Origin: Terrimonas sp964445775
GTDB lineage: Bacteria > Bacteroidota > Bacteroidia > Chitinophagales > Chitinophagaceae
DNA length: 64,000 nucleotides
Assembly: GCA_964445775.1 (NCBI GenBank)
Contig: CAYUMH010000001.1
Coordinates: forward strand, 124,001-188,000
Reading direction: 5' to 3'
Shown here: positions 15,334 through 23,737 of the stretch, in pieces
How positions within the stretch are numbered: position 1 is the first letter of the stretch
Layout of the letters: each line of letters begins with the position of its first letter
Position numbers and translations under genes: made by a program
The notes under the pieces: model-generated
Told to the model about the DNA's origin: nothing
Seen by the model: the letters and a program-made list of their open reading frames with translations, nothing else
The model's database searches: none

Positions 15334-17385
15334 ATGGCATTTAAACTACAATCCGCGTATAAACCAGCAGGCGATCAGCCGGAAGCAATTAAACAGTTGA
15401 CAGAGGGGGTAAAGGACGGTGAAGCTTTCCAGACCTTACTGGGGGTTACCGGATCGGGCAAAACATTTACCATTGCCAACGTGATACAGAATGTACAGAG
15501 ACCCACGCTGGTGCTGACCCATAATAAAACATTGGTGGCCCAGTTATACGGTGAGTTTAAACAGTTTTTCCCCGATAACGCAGTGGAGTATTTTGTATCC
15601 TACTATGATTATTACCAGCCGGAAGCCTATGTGCCGGTACGGGACGTGTATATTGAAAAAGACCTGAGCATTAATGAGGAACTGGATAAGTTGCGCTTAA
15701 GGGCCACGACCAGTTTGTTAAGCGGCCGCAGGGATATTATCGTGGTAGCATCGGTAAGTTGTATTTATGGTATGGGTAACCCGACGGATTATGAGAACGG
15801 GATTATCCGGATCAGTAAGGGGGAGACGATTTCCCGCCAGGGCTTTTTACATTCCCTGGTGAACTCCTTATACAGCCGCACTACCATTGAGTTTAACCGT
15901 GGTACATTCCGGGTAAAGGGTGATACGGTAGATATTAACCTGCCTTATGTGGATTTTGGCTACCGCGTAACTTTTTTTGATGATGAGATTGAAGAGATAG
16001 AGACGATAGATGTTGCAACCAATAAAAGGATCGGCAGCATTGAGAATGCCGCCATTTTTCCAGCCAACCTGTATGTGGCGCCCAAAGATATGCTGCAGCA
16101 GGTGATACACGAGATACAGGATGAGATGATGGCCCAGGTAAATTATTACAGCGAGAATGGTAAACTGCTGGAAGCGCAGCGATTGAAGGAAAGAGTGGAG
16201 TATGACCTGGAGATGATCCGCGAGTTGGGCTATTGTAATGGCATTGAGAACTATTCCCGTTTTTTTGACCGCCGTTTACCCGGTACCCGTCCTTTCTGTT
16301 TACTGGATTATTTTCCCAAAGATTATTTAATGGTGATAGATGAGAGCCACCAGACCATTCCGCAGATAAGCGGTATGTATGGCGGTGACCGCAGCCGTAA
16401 GATGGTGCTGGTGGATTATGGTTTTCGTTTACCATCGGCCCTGGATAACCGGCCCTTGAATTTTCATGAGTTTGAAACCTTATTGAACCAGACCATTTTT
16501 GTATCGGCCACACCGGATGATTTTGAGTTACAGAAAACGGATGGACTGGTGGTGGAACAGGTGGTTCGTCCTACCGGTTTGTTGGATCCGCCGATAGAGA
16601 TCCGCCCATCGGTAAACCAGATAGATGACCTGCTGGATGAGATTGACCGGACCGTGAAGAAAGGCGATCGTGTATTGGTGACGACCCTGACCAAACGCAT
16701 GGCGGAGGAGATGGACAAATACCTGCAAAGGATAAATATAAAATCGAAATACATACACAGTGAAGTAGATACACTGGACCGTGTTGAGATATTGCGCCAG
16801 TTACGCCTGGGCGAGATAGATGTATTGGTAGGGGTGAACTTGCTAAGGGAAGGGCTGGATTTACCGGAAGTGTCACTGGTGGCTATTTTAGATGCGGATA
16901 AAGAGGGCTTTTTGCGTAATGAAAAATCTTTAACGCAGACAGCCGGCCGTGCTGCCCGTAATGTGGACGGAAGGGTTATTTTTTATGCCGATAAAATAAC
17001 GGCCAGTATGCAGCGTACCATGGATGAGACCCAGCGCCGCCGGGAGAAACAGATTGCCTATAATATTGAACATAACATAACGCCTACTACTGTTAAGAAA
17101 AGTAAACAACAGGTATTTGCCCAAACATCGGTGCTGGATATTAAAGGCTTTGACCCGGCCAATCCATACGCCATTGCCGACGGACAGGATATTGTACAGG
17201 TGGCTGCTGAAAGTGAGACCAGTTATCTTAACAGTGCCAAAGTGACCATTCCGCAGATGGAGAAAGAAATTGCCAACGTTAAAAAACAGATGAATAAAGC
17301 GGCCAAGGACCTTGATTTTATTGAAGCTGCCCGTTTACGTGATGAGATGTTTGCTTTGCAGCAAAAACTGGAAATGATGAAGTAG
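15334..17385 (+). CDS. uvrB: UvrABC excinuclease subunit B
   Basis: 683 residues, full length. Walker A GVTGSGKT (37-44); the beta-hairpin that clamps DNA, YYDYYQPEAYVP (about 90-101); the helicase motif VIDESHQT; SATPDDFEL; LREGLDLPEVSLVAILDADKEGFLR and QTAGRAARN (motifs V and VI). A C-terminal UVR domain (KEIANVKKQMNKAAKDLDF, about 642-678) binds UvrC. UvrB verifies lesions delivered by UvrA and recruits UvrC in nucleotide excision repair. It is a single gene, convergent with the DppC-type permease across a palindrome-rich spacer. Confidence 0.98.
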   Translation: MAFKLQSAYKPAGDQPEAIKQLTEGVKDGEAFQTLLGVTGSGKTFTIANVIQNVQRPTLVLTHNKTLVAQLYGEFKQFFPDNAVEYFVSYYDYYQPEAYVPVRDVYIEKDLSINEELDKLRLRATTSLLSGRRDIIVVASVSCIYGMGNPTDYENGIIRISKGETISRQGFLHSLVNSLYSRTTIEFNRGTFRVKGDTVDINLPYVDFGYRVTFFDDEIEEIETIDVATNKRIGSIENAAIFPANLYVAPKDMLQQVIHEIQDEMMAQVNYYSENGKLLEAQRLKERVEYDLEMIRELGYCNGIENYSRFFDRRLPGTRPFCLLDYFPKDYLMVIDESHQTIPQISGMYGGDRSRKMVLVDYGFRLPSALDNRPLNFHEFETLLNQTIFVSATPDDFELQKTDGLVVEQVVRPTGLLDPPIEIRPSVNQIDDLLDEIDRTVKKGDRVLVTTLTKRMAEEMDKYLQRINIKSKYIHSEVDTLDRVEILRQLRLGEIDVLVGVNLLREGLDLPEVSLVAILDADKEGFLRNEKSLTQTAGRAARNVDGRVIFYADKITASMQRTMDETQRRREKQIAYNIEHNITPTTVKKSKQQVFAQTSVLDIKGFDPANPYAIADGQDIVQVAAESETSYLNSAKVTIPQMEKEIANVKKQMNKAAKDLDFIEAARLRDEMFALQQKLEMMK

Positions 17386-17516
17386 AGCGAATTTGAGAAT
17401 TAGACAATTAGATAATTTGATAATGAGGGTTTCATTATATCGCAAGTGGTTTTCCTCTTGAACGATTATTTAAGAAGGTACCTGTTGGAAGCTGTTAAGT
17501 TTTATTCCAACGGCAT

Positions 17517-17626
17517 CGGAGTGATATTAATTTAACTCCGGATTTTTAAAATACATTTTGATGCCCGAGGCATCATATGTTTTTAGATATATTAAATAAA
17601 AGGAATTTCCGACCCCTGAGGGGTCG
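17517..17626. repeat. Three small stem-loops in the uvrB/permease convergent spacer
   Basis: The 347-bp gap 17386-17732 has no gene. It holds CGGAGT/ACTCCG (17517-17540, then GATTTTT, a possible uvrB terminator), GATGCC-CGA-GGCATC (17560-17574) followed by ATATG, and CGACCCC-TGA-GGGGTCG (17610-17626) followed by CATATT. The latter two share the plan stem, xGA loop, stem, CATAT with 53770-53793. The rest is AT-rich, with ATT/CAT-rich runs before the permease stop. Confidence 0.6.
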
Positions 17627-17732
17627 CATATTAATCAAAACCAGGAGAATGAAGGAATTTTTAAAAACGGGTAGATTGTTTTTGCCTGTTTACGTTCCCC
17701 ATTCATCATTCATACATTCATCACTCATCATT

Positions 17733-18824
17733 TTAACTTGTTTTTCCTCTCACATTCATCGCATCCCTCAGTCCGTTACCCAGTAAGTTAAAAGCCAGCA
17801 CCAGTATCATAATGGCAAAACCCGGTGCCAGGGCCAGCATGGGATTATTGGTGATGATAAAGTTATAGTTCTCTTTTATCATTAACCCCCAGCTGGGTTG
17901 CGGCGGTTGTACACCTACACCCAAAAAACTAAGGCCGGCTTCTATCACGATGGCCGATGCAAAATTGGAGGCAGCGATCACCACCACCGGACCGATGATA
18001 TTGGGCCATATATGCCTGACAATGGTACGGGTACCGGAAAAACCCAATGCTCTTGTTGCTTCAATATATTCCATTTCTCTTACGGCCAATACCTGTCCGC
18101 GTACCAGCCTGGCCACATTCACCCACATGGTCAGCCCTACTGCAATGAATACCTGCCAGAAACCTTTGCCTAATGCCAATGTAATGGCGAATACCAGTAA
18201 TAAAGTAGGAATGCTCCAGATAACATTAATGAACCACATGATAGCACTATCGGTACGGCCACGTACATAACCGGCTAAAGAACCTAATACCAACCCTATG
18301 CTGATAGAAATTAGCACGGCAATTAACCCTACGCTTAAACTGATACGGGTGCCAATGATCAGCCGGCTTAAAATATCGCGGCCGTATTTATCGGTACCCA
18401 GCCAGAAGGTAATGCTGGTAACGGGTTCAGGAGCAAGTTGTGTTTGGTGATAGGCCTGTCTTTCCGTTAAGCCTTCATCAATATACTTTTGTACAATCAC
18501 ACTATCACCGTTAATGGTATGGCTGGTAATGGGTACATAATAATAGTTATCCTGTTTGCCGTTGAGCAGTTGGGTAAAAAAACCTTCGGTTGCAAAACCT
18601 GTTTCTTTCTTTACCTGTAAAAACTGGCGGGTTGTACCGGGCTTTTCACCACCTATTTCGAGGATCATCCTGTTGGCATAAGGCGAATTGTCGGGTGCAA
18701 TAAAATAAGCAAACACAGCTACCAGCACGGCCAGGCCAATAACAATAAGCCCGGCAATAGCGCCTTTGTTTTTACGCAGCCTGCGCCAGGCAGCTTGTGA
18801 TGATGTGGTAGTGGTAGAACTCAC
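17733..18824 (-). CDS. ABC transporter permease, oligopeptide/dipeptide type (OppC/DppC-like)
   Basis: 363 residues. A first membrane helix (about 23-45) follows the OppC_N-type WRRLRKNKGAIAGL start. An extracytoplasmic insert of about 90 residues comes next, then five helices. GTDKYGRDILSRLIIGTRISLSVG and the EAA-loop EYIEATRALGFSGTRTIVRHIWPN (about 255-280) identify the DppC/OppC group. It would import peptides or related substrates with a DppB partner, ATPases and a binding protein. None of these is adjacent, so its partners must be encoded elsewhere. Solo permeases of this kind are common in Bacteroidota. The start ATG is clear, with no Shine-Dalgarno. Confidence 0.92.
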   Translation of the reverse strand: MSSTTTTSSQAAWRRLRKNKGAIAGLIVIGLAVLVAVFAYFIAPDNSPYANRMILEIGGEKPGTTRQFLQVKKETGFATEGFFTQLLNGKQDNYYYVPITSHTINGDSVIVQKYIDEGLTERQAYHQTQLAPEPVTSITFWLGTDKYGRDILSRLIIGTRISLSVGLIAVLISISIGLVLGSLAGYVRGRTDSAIMWFINVIWSIPTLLLVFAITLALGKGFWQVFIAVGLTMWVNVARLVRGQVLAVREMEYIEATRALGFSGTRTIVRHIWPNIIGPVVVIAASNFASAIVIEAGLSFLGVGVQPPQPSWGLMIKENYNFIITNNPMLALAPGFAIMILVLAFNLLGNGLRDAMNVRGKTS

Positions 18825-18926
18825 CGGGGGAAGTTAGAAAGAAATTTGCAAACGAATGATAGTATTACCGGCTTCATTTTCGCCGTTTAAATTTTAGGGG
18901 TTAATTTAGAAGCCTAAACAGGCTAT

Positions 18927-20861
18927 ATGAGTAAGTTAAAATTATTGTTGTGCATTGTATCGATCAGTATTGGGTTCAGCGGGTATGCCGCTATTACATT
19001 GCCGTATTTTTTTTCCAGTAATATGGTGGTTCAACGGGATAAACCGGTAAAAGTATGGGGTACTGCGGCTAAAAACGAAGGCATTACCGTTAGTTTTAAC
19101 GGGCAAAAGTTACAGGCAAAGGCCAATGCTAAAGGTGAGTGGTCGGTAACCCTGCAACCCATGGCCTGGGGTGGTCCGTACGAGATGGTGATTGCCGGTA
19201 AAAAAGAAACAAAAACATTTACCAATGTTTTAATTGGTGATGTATGGATATGTAGTGGTCAGTCCAATATGGAATGGCCATTGGGCGATGTGAGTAATAC
19301 GGCGACTGAAGTGCCGGCCAGCAGCTTTCCCAATATCCGTTTGTTTACGGTGGAAAAAGATATGGCCATGGCTCCGAAAGCGAATGTAAAACAAGCAGCC
19401 TGGCAGGTATGCGGACCAGAGTCGTCTCGTTACTTTTCGGCTGTAGGTTATTTTTTTGGTAAACAACTGCATAAGGATCTAAATATTCCCATCGGGCTGA
19501 TCAACACATCCTGGGGTGGTACCAATGTACAAACCTGGACAAGCTGGGATGTGATGAAGGAGCGCCCGGAATATAAAAATGCAGATGTAAATGCCTATGC
19601 TGCTTCAATGAGTGGTATTGATGAAAGAAAGGCCCGGTTTAATACTGCTTTACAAAACGATAAAGGCACAACAGAAAAATGGTATAACAATAATGTAATC
19701 GGCTGGAAGCCGATTATGCAGCCTGCGAGTTATGAAAGTTCGGAAATTGGTAATGCAGATGGTATTGTGTGGTTTAAAAAAGAGTTTGATGTAAACGACC
19801 TGCCTGCCAATGCCCATATAGTGTTGAGTTTAGGGCCTGTTGATGATATTGACTCTACCTACCTTAACGGCCAGTTAATTGGTACCGGACGTGTATGGAA
19901 CCAGGACCGGGTTTACACTATTCCTACCGGGAATTTAAAAAAAGGAAAAAATACATTGACCATTAAAGTAGTAGACGGCGGCGGCGGCGGCGGTTTAACC
20001 GGCAATGCTGACCAGCTTTATATAGAAGTTGAAGGGGCTAAAATACCTTTAGCCGGCCAGTGGCAGTATAAGCCATCGGTACTGTCAACCGATTTTGGAT
20101 TAAAAGAGATCGGTCCCAACGCTTTCCCTTCGCAGTTGTATAATGCCATGATTGCCCCGTTGATACAATATGCTATTAAAGGCGCTATCTGGTACCAGGG
20201 CGAATCGAATGCAGATGAAGCGGCAAAATACAAAACCCTGTTCCCGGCCATGATCAGAAACTGGCGTAGTAAATGGGGTTATGACTTTCCTTTTATCTGG
20301 GTGCAGCTGGCCAACTTTATGGCCGCCTCGCCGGAGCCTGCTGAAAGCGCCTGGGCTGAATTGCGTGATGCACAACATAGTGCCTTAAGTTTACCACAAA
20401 CCGGCGAAGCCGTAATTATTGATATTGGCGAAGCGAAAGATATTCACCCCCGTAACAAAAAAGATGTAGGTTACCGTTTAGCCCTGGCCGCAGAAAAAGT
20501 GGCGTATAACAAAGACCTGGTGCATAGCGGGCCGGTATATAAATCCATGCAGGTACAGGGTGATAAGATCGTCCTTACCTTCGATCATATTGGCAATGGC
20601 CTGGTAGCGAAGGATAAATATGCTTACCTGCGTGGCTTTACCATTGCAGGCGAGGATAAAAAATTTGTGTGGGCACAGGCGCAGATCGTAGGTAATACCA
20701 TTGTGGTACATAATTCATTTGTGAAAAAACCGGTGGCAGTACGGTATGCATGGGCCAATAACCCCGATGATGCCAATTTATACAATGCTGACGGTTTACC
20801 GGCGTCCCCCTTCCGCACCGATAACTGGATCATGATAACCGAAGGGAAAAGTATTTATTAA
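18927..20861 (+). CDS. Sialate O-acetylesterase-like SGNH esterase with inserted jelly-roll domain
   Basis: 644 residues with a signal peptide (cleavage probably near GYAA). A beta-sandwich precedes DVWICSGQSNMEWPL (nucleophile Ser113). An inserted jelly-roll of the beta-galactosidase type (about 255-370: GIVWFKKEFDVNDLP, TYLNGQLIGTG) follows. Then come the second SGNH half with AIWYQGESNADEA and the catalytic Asp/His block VIIDIGEAKDIHPRNK (about 495-510). The family removes O-acetyl groups from sugars (sialic acid, or in plant-degrading Bacteroidota, xylan and pectin); the substrate here is unknown. It is exported. A terminator follows, and degenerate copies of its last bases reappear at 21400-21416. 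Confidence 0.9.
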   Translation: MSKLKLLLCIVSISIGFSGYAAITLPYFFSSNMVVQRDKPVKVWGTAAKNEGITVSFNGQKLQAKANAKGEWSVTLQPMAWGGPYEMVIAGKKETKTFTNVLIGDVWICSGQSNMEWPLGDVSNTATEVPASSFPNIRLFTVEKDMAMAPKANVKQAAWQVCGPESSRYFSAVGYFFGKQLHKDLNIPIGLINTSWGGTNVQTWTSWDVMKERPEYKNADVNAYAASMSGIDERKARFNTALQNDKGTTEKWYNNNVIGWKPIMQPASYESSEIGNADGIVWFKKEFDVNDLPANAHIVLSLGPVDDIDSTYLNGQLIGTGRVWNQDRVYTIPTGNLKKGKNTLTIKVVDGGGGGGLTGNADQLYIEVEGAKIPLAGQWQYKPSVLSTDFGLKEIGPNAFPSQLYNAMIAPLIQYAIKGAIWYQGESNADEAAKYKTLFPAMIRNWRSKWGYDFPFIWVQLANFMAASPEPAESAWAELRDAQHSALSLPQTGEAVIIDIGEAKDIHPRNKKDVGYRLALAAEKVAYNKDLVHSGPVYKSMQVQGDKIVLTFDHIGNGLVAKDKYAYLRGFTIAGEDKKFVWAQAQIVGNTIVVHNSFVKKPVAVRYAWANNPDDANLYNADGLPASPFRTDNWIMITEGKSIY

Positions 20862-20880
20862 TTATAACAACAGTTTTTTA

Positions 20881-21154
20881 TAAGGTCAACGTTACGGTTG
20901 ACCTTTTTTTATGTTACCTGCCCTAATAACGCCGGCCAGTATTGTTGTGTGTGCAGATTTGTACAGCTTTAGCTTAACGCTGAGTCCCCTGCGGGAGACT
21001 CAGCTAAGAATCGGACAACAGCATTTTATAAGGTCAACGTTACGGTTGACCTTTTTTATGTTACCTGCCCCAATAACGCCGGCCAGTATTGTTGGGTGCG
21101 CAGATTTGTACAGCTTTAGCTTAACGCTGAGTCCCCTGCGGGAGACTCAGCTAA
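20881..21154. repeat. 148-bp tandem repeat (two visible units) abutting the assembly gap
   Basis: Unit A starts at 20881 and unit B at 21029, with only a few differences between them. Each holds the GGTCAAC terminator hairpin, a segment of about 75 bp, and the palindrome GCTGAGTC-CCC-TGC-GGG-A-GACTCAGC (20979-21004 and 21126-21151), followed by TAAGAATCGG. Unit B is cut by the Ns after CTAA, and the sequence after the gap resumes with GAATCGG. More copies could therefore be hidden in the gap. The stretch 20862-21607 has no gene. Confidence 0.85.
20882..20910 (+). terminator. Terminator of the esterase gene
   Basis: AAGGTCAAC / GTTGACCTT with the loop GTTACG, then T7. The same hairpin recurs at 21030-21056 and, with the loop AGTATT, at 21443-21470. 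Confidence 0.85.
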
Positions 21155-21254
21155 NNNNNNNNNNNNNNNNNNNNNNNNNNNNNNNNNNNNNNNNNNNNNN
21201 NNNNNNNNNNNNNNNNNNNNNNNNNNNNNNNNNNNNNNNNNNNNNNNNNNNNNN
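21155..21254. other. Assembly gap (100 Ns)
   Basis: Exactly 100 N, the usual placeholder for a gap of unknown length. The flanks read continuously as one repeat unit (CTAA before, GAATCGG after), pointing to an unresolved tandem repeat. An open frame computed across it is not real. Confidence 0.98.
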
Positions 21255-21301
21255 GAATCGGAGTTCTTGGGTCAGTATAGTTTCCCGGCCGGGAGGAAAA
21301 T

Positions 21302-21375
21302 TTATCGTTCAGTTACGGTGAACAAACCGTGTTTTAACCAGCTTAACCTGACAGTGCAGGCCGGGGAGCGGTTGG
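21302..21375 (+). pseudogene. Degenerate fragment of the ABC-transporter ATPase gene
   Basis: About 70 bp match the 5' part of the ATPase gene at 25902-25974. The first 30 bases (21302-21331) are identical to 25902-25931, then a 1-nt insertion and a few substitutions follow. The insertion breaks the frame, and the match stops after GCGG. Just downstream, 21400-21416 repeats the end of the esterase gene (TGATAACCGAAGGGAAA). This may be a rearrangement scar or an assembly artefact beside the gap. Confidence 0.75.
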
Positions 21376-21442
21376 ACAGTCAGGACTGATAACCGGCTGA
21401 TGATAACCGAAGGGAAATTCTTACTAAGCAAATACAAAATAT

Positions 21443-21470
21443 AAAAGGTCAACAGTATTGTTGACCTTTT
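21443..21470. terminator. Third copy of the GGTCAAC terminator hairpin
   Basis: AAAAGGTCAAC / GTTGACCTTTT, a perfect 11-bp stem with loop AGTATT, A-rich on one side and T-rich on the other. It could terminate the lipoprotein unit that reads leftward from 22446. Confidence 0.65.
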
Positions 21471-21607
21471 ATTATGTTCATCATCAGCAGTGTAACTATC
21501 ATCGCCTGTTGCCACAGTTTACCCCAACAAAATTGTTGGACTCGCTTGTACTGTATTAATTCTATTAGCCATGATGTAGTACTCCGTTTTTATTTGTAAT
21601 ACTTTCG

Positions 21608-22024
21608 CTAGCGGGTTAAATAATAGGTTTGGGTATAAGTGGTGCCTTGTGATGTTGCCGTGTTTTTAAACGTGAGTTTATTATCCGTCAGCTCTACAAT
21701 GATTTGTTCATTGTCCCATAACATCAGCTTATTGTTTGGCTTCACTTCATAATCAAATTCATCTTCCCCTTCTGCATTGGTTTTCACCCTGCCGTTGGCG
21801 AAAAACTCGAAGTACACGTTTTTCGGGTCATTATTGATTACTTCAGGAGGGTTGTTGCCGACTTTTGTTTCTTCTATAAATTCTACTAAATTCCAGTAGC
21901 CCAGAATTTTTTGCCGCATCATTTGTACCTTTTTATCTTCTTCACTGGCACCATCCTTTTTCTTACAAGCCGTTGCTGTAATTATTAATCCCAGGAAGAG
22001 CATCATTATTATTCGTGTTTTCAT
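21608..22024 (-). CDS. Lipocalin-like lipoprotein, copy 1
   Basis: 138 residues. A lipoprotein signal (MKTRIIMMLFLGLIITATACKKKDG, lipobox Cys20) is followed by a charged helix and QKILGYWNLVEFIEET. Beta-strand-rich sequence with NNKLMLWDNEQIIVEL and TNKLTFKNTATSQG-type strands runs to the end. The G-x-W near the start and the short strand ladder resemble lipocalin-like families of Bacteroidota. It is paralogous in layout to the next gene (22036-22446), 11 bp upstream on the same strand. No function can be assigned. Confidence 0.65.
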   Translation of the reverse strand: MKTRIIMMLFLGLIITATACKKKDGASEEDKKVQMMRQKILGYWNLVEFIEETKVGNNPPEVINNDPKNVYFEFFANGRVKTNAEGEDEFDYEVKPNNKLMLWDNEQIIVELTDNKLTFKNTATSQGTTYTQTYYLTR

Positions 22025-22035
22025 CTGTTTGGTAT

Positions 22036-22446
22036 TTATTTACTTAAAGTAATAGTGATTGTATATGTTATGCCATCACTATCCTGCGAAATATGGCGCA
22101 TTACAAACTTGCTTTCGGAGAGTTCAGTTATGGTATATGTACCACCGTCAAAGATTATCTCAGTATCATTAAGCAGGGTGTAATCATCCTGTTTTTCTTC
22201 GCCGCCGTTTATTACGAAATACAAAGTATCGTCACTGCGAAAATCAATATAATCGCCAGGTTTTCCAGGCCTTGTAATGATTTTAACAGGGTTGGGCGGT
22301 TCTGCGGTTTCTGTAATCTGCGAAATATAATTCCACTTGCCCATTATTTTTTCCTGTGTGGACATGTCATCGTTTTTGTCTTTCTTACAGCCTGTTACGG
22401 TAATTATTGATACCAGAGCTAGCAGGATTAAAGTCGTTTTTTTCAT
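22036..22446 (-). CDS. Lipocalin-like lipoprotein, copy 2
   Basis: 136 residues from ATG 22446 (MKKTTLILLALVSIITVTGCKKDKN, lipobox Cys20). The frame extends to 22476, but the extra 10 residues would spoil the signal peptide. EKIMGKWNYISQITET corresponds to KILGYWNLVEFIEET of its neighbour. It ends, as the neighbour does, in alternating strands with TYTITITLSK. The pair looks like a tandem duplication that has diverged. Localised to the cell envelope by the lipid anchor; role unknown. Confidence 0.65.
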   Translation of the reverse strand: MKKTTLILLALVSIITVTGCKKDKNDDMSTQEKIMGKWNYISQITETAEPPNPVKIITRPGKPGDYIDFRSDDTLYFVINGGEEKQDDYTLLNDTEIIFDGGTYTITELSESKFVMRHISQDSDGITYTITITLSK

Positions 22447-22502
22447 GTGCATATTGTTTAATGACTGTAGCAACATAGGGTGTACAAATCGGTTTCTACT
22501 AT

Positions 22503-23123
22503 TTATTCAACCAGGTATTTTAAAGAAATATAATAGTATTGGTCTTCCTTTGGCTGGTAATAAGTGGTGTTTTCTTCTTCTTCATTAATGGTAGAATAAT
22601 CGATAGCAGTCTGTAACGCCCCCAATTTTTTACCAAGGGCGGCGGCCAGTTTTTCTGCACGTGTTTTTCCGTCAGCAACGGCGGTGGTTATTATTTTGGA
22701 AAAATCTTTTACCGGCAGGTAAATAACACGACGGGCGGTAATAGATATGGCGCCTGTTTTATCTTGTGTAAGATTATTCAGTGTTATCACTTCTTCCGGC
22801 TTGGTGATTTCAATGCTATAGAGGTTGCCACCGGCACTATATTGTGTCAGTGCATAAGCAAGTTTATCCTCCTTAAACCGACTCTTATCAAAGCCGGCGG
22901 CTTTAGCCTTGTCAAAAAAAGCTTTTTTTACCTGCTCTCCTGTTCTTTTATCTTCGGTATAAGCCAGATCTTCTGTTATCACTATATCCAGTACATACGA
23001 TTTAATGGTTCTCTCAATTTTTGCCACGCCTCTTACTTCTATAAATGACCTTTCCGTGGTTTGGCCAGGAACATCACAGATAACTATTGTGAAAGAAAGC
23101 AGGAATAATATAGTAGACTTCAT
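22503..23123 (-). CDS. SIMPL (DUF541) domain protein
   Basis: 206 residues with a signal peptide (MKSTILFLLSFTIVICDVPGQ). FIEVRGVAKIERTIKSYVLDIVITE is the opening strand pair of SIMPL proteins. AKAAGFDKSRFKEDKL, ISITARRVIYLPVKDFSKII and DGKTRAEKLAAALGKKLGALQTAID (the A-x-x-K-A-x-x-LA-x-x-LG-x-x-LG helix) complete the fold. Members are periplasmic and of unclear function; some are linked to oxidative stress (family knowledge). It is on the same strand as the lipoproteins. Confidence 0.7.
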   Translation of the reverse strand: MKSTILFLLSFTIVICDVPGQTTERSFIEVRGVAKIERTIKSYVLDIVITEDLAYTEDKRTGEQVKKAFFDKAKAAGFDKSRFKEDKLAYALTQYSAGGNLYSIEITKPEEVITLNNLTQDKTGAISITARRVIYLPVKDFSKIITTAVADGKTRAEKLAAALGKKLGALQTAIDYSTINEEEENTTYYQPKEDQYYYISLKYLVE

Positions 23124-23167
23124 AAAATAGTATTAAAGGCTGTGAAAAGTCAATCGCAGGCGGCTGC

Positions 23168-23500
23168 CTATGTTAAAAAACTGAATTTTTTCTCAAAAAA
23201 AGATCCGATTAAAGGCACGGGCTTCGTGACCCCGTTGGACGCATTAATAATACCTAAAACCAGCAGGATGAATGGAATAAGAGAGAGTAAAGAAAAAACA
23301 AGGGATAATGCCGAAATGACAGACATTAAAATACCGGCAACAATAGAAACAATGATGCTGAAAATGAATACACCAAGGCTTTGTTCCAGGTGATAAGTAA
23401 CAAAGGGATCTTTTTCCGGCTGATCTTTATAAGAGAACCAGGCTATCAGCCAGCCAATAATGGTAATGTAGGATACAATTGTGAGCGTTTTGTTGTTCAT
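23168..23500 (-). CDS. Small DUF4870/Tic20-like membrane protein
   Basis: 110 residues with three or four hydrophobic helices (about 5-20, 42-62, 65-90). The arrangement TLTIVSYITIIGWLIAW, PFVTYHLEQSLGVFIFSIIV and LVLGIINASNGVTKPVPLIG matches the DUF4870/Tic20-like pattern of short four-helix proteins: first helix, a YHLxQ loop, then a NAxxGxxKPxPxxG end. Function unknown. It lies 44 bp upstream of the SIMPL gene on the same strand. Confidence 0.72.
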   Translation of the reverse strand: MNNKTLTIVSYITIIGWLIAWFSYKDQPEKDPFVTYHLEQSLGVFIFSIIVSIVAGILMSVISALSLVFSLLSLIPFILLVLGIINASNGVTKPVPLIGSFFEKKFSFLT

Positions 23501-23683
23501 AAATTAAATTTTGTTTCTACAGCAAAGATGCTGGCCTGAGCCTTCGTTTTCCAACAATTTGGCATCTACAAAACATCTACAGGAATAGAAAAAATGAGCT
23601 ATAAAACATCTACAAACTCCCTTTTTAGCTTTAGGATATGGTATACAGTACCAGTAGTTAAATATAGTTATAGGGGCAAGTTG

Positions 23684-23691
23684 TATTTTTG
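23684..23691 (+). promoter_or_regulatory. -7-like element upstream of the TPR-LuxR gene
   Basis: TATTTTTG fits TAnnTTTG and lies 46 bp before the ATG at 23738. There is no convincing -33 box. Confidence 0.35.
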
Positions 23692-23737
23692 TCTTCTGCG
23701 GCTTTCTAACATTCATACTTAATGCGGGATAATTATT

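Noticed and set aside
15935..16876. Long antisense open frames opposite uvrB
   Set aside because: They mirror the codon structure of uvrB, have low-complexity Pro/Ser/His composition and lack recognisable domains.
20911..21321. An open frame of 136 codons crossing the N gap
   Set aside because: It runs through 100 undetermined bases and consists of the tandem repeat translated twice, so it is not a gene.
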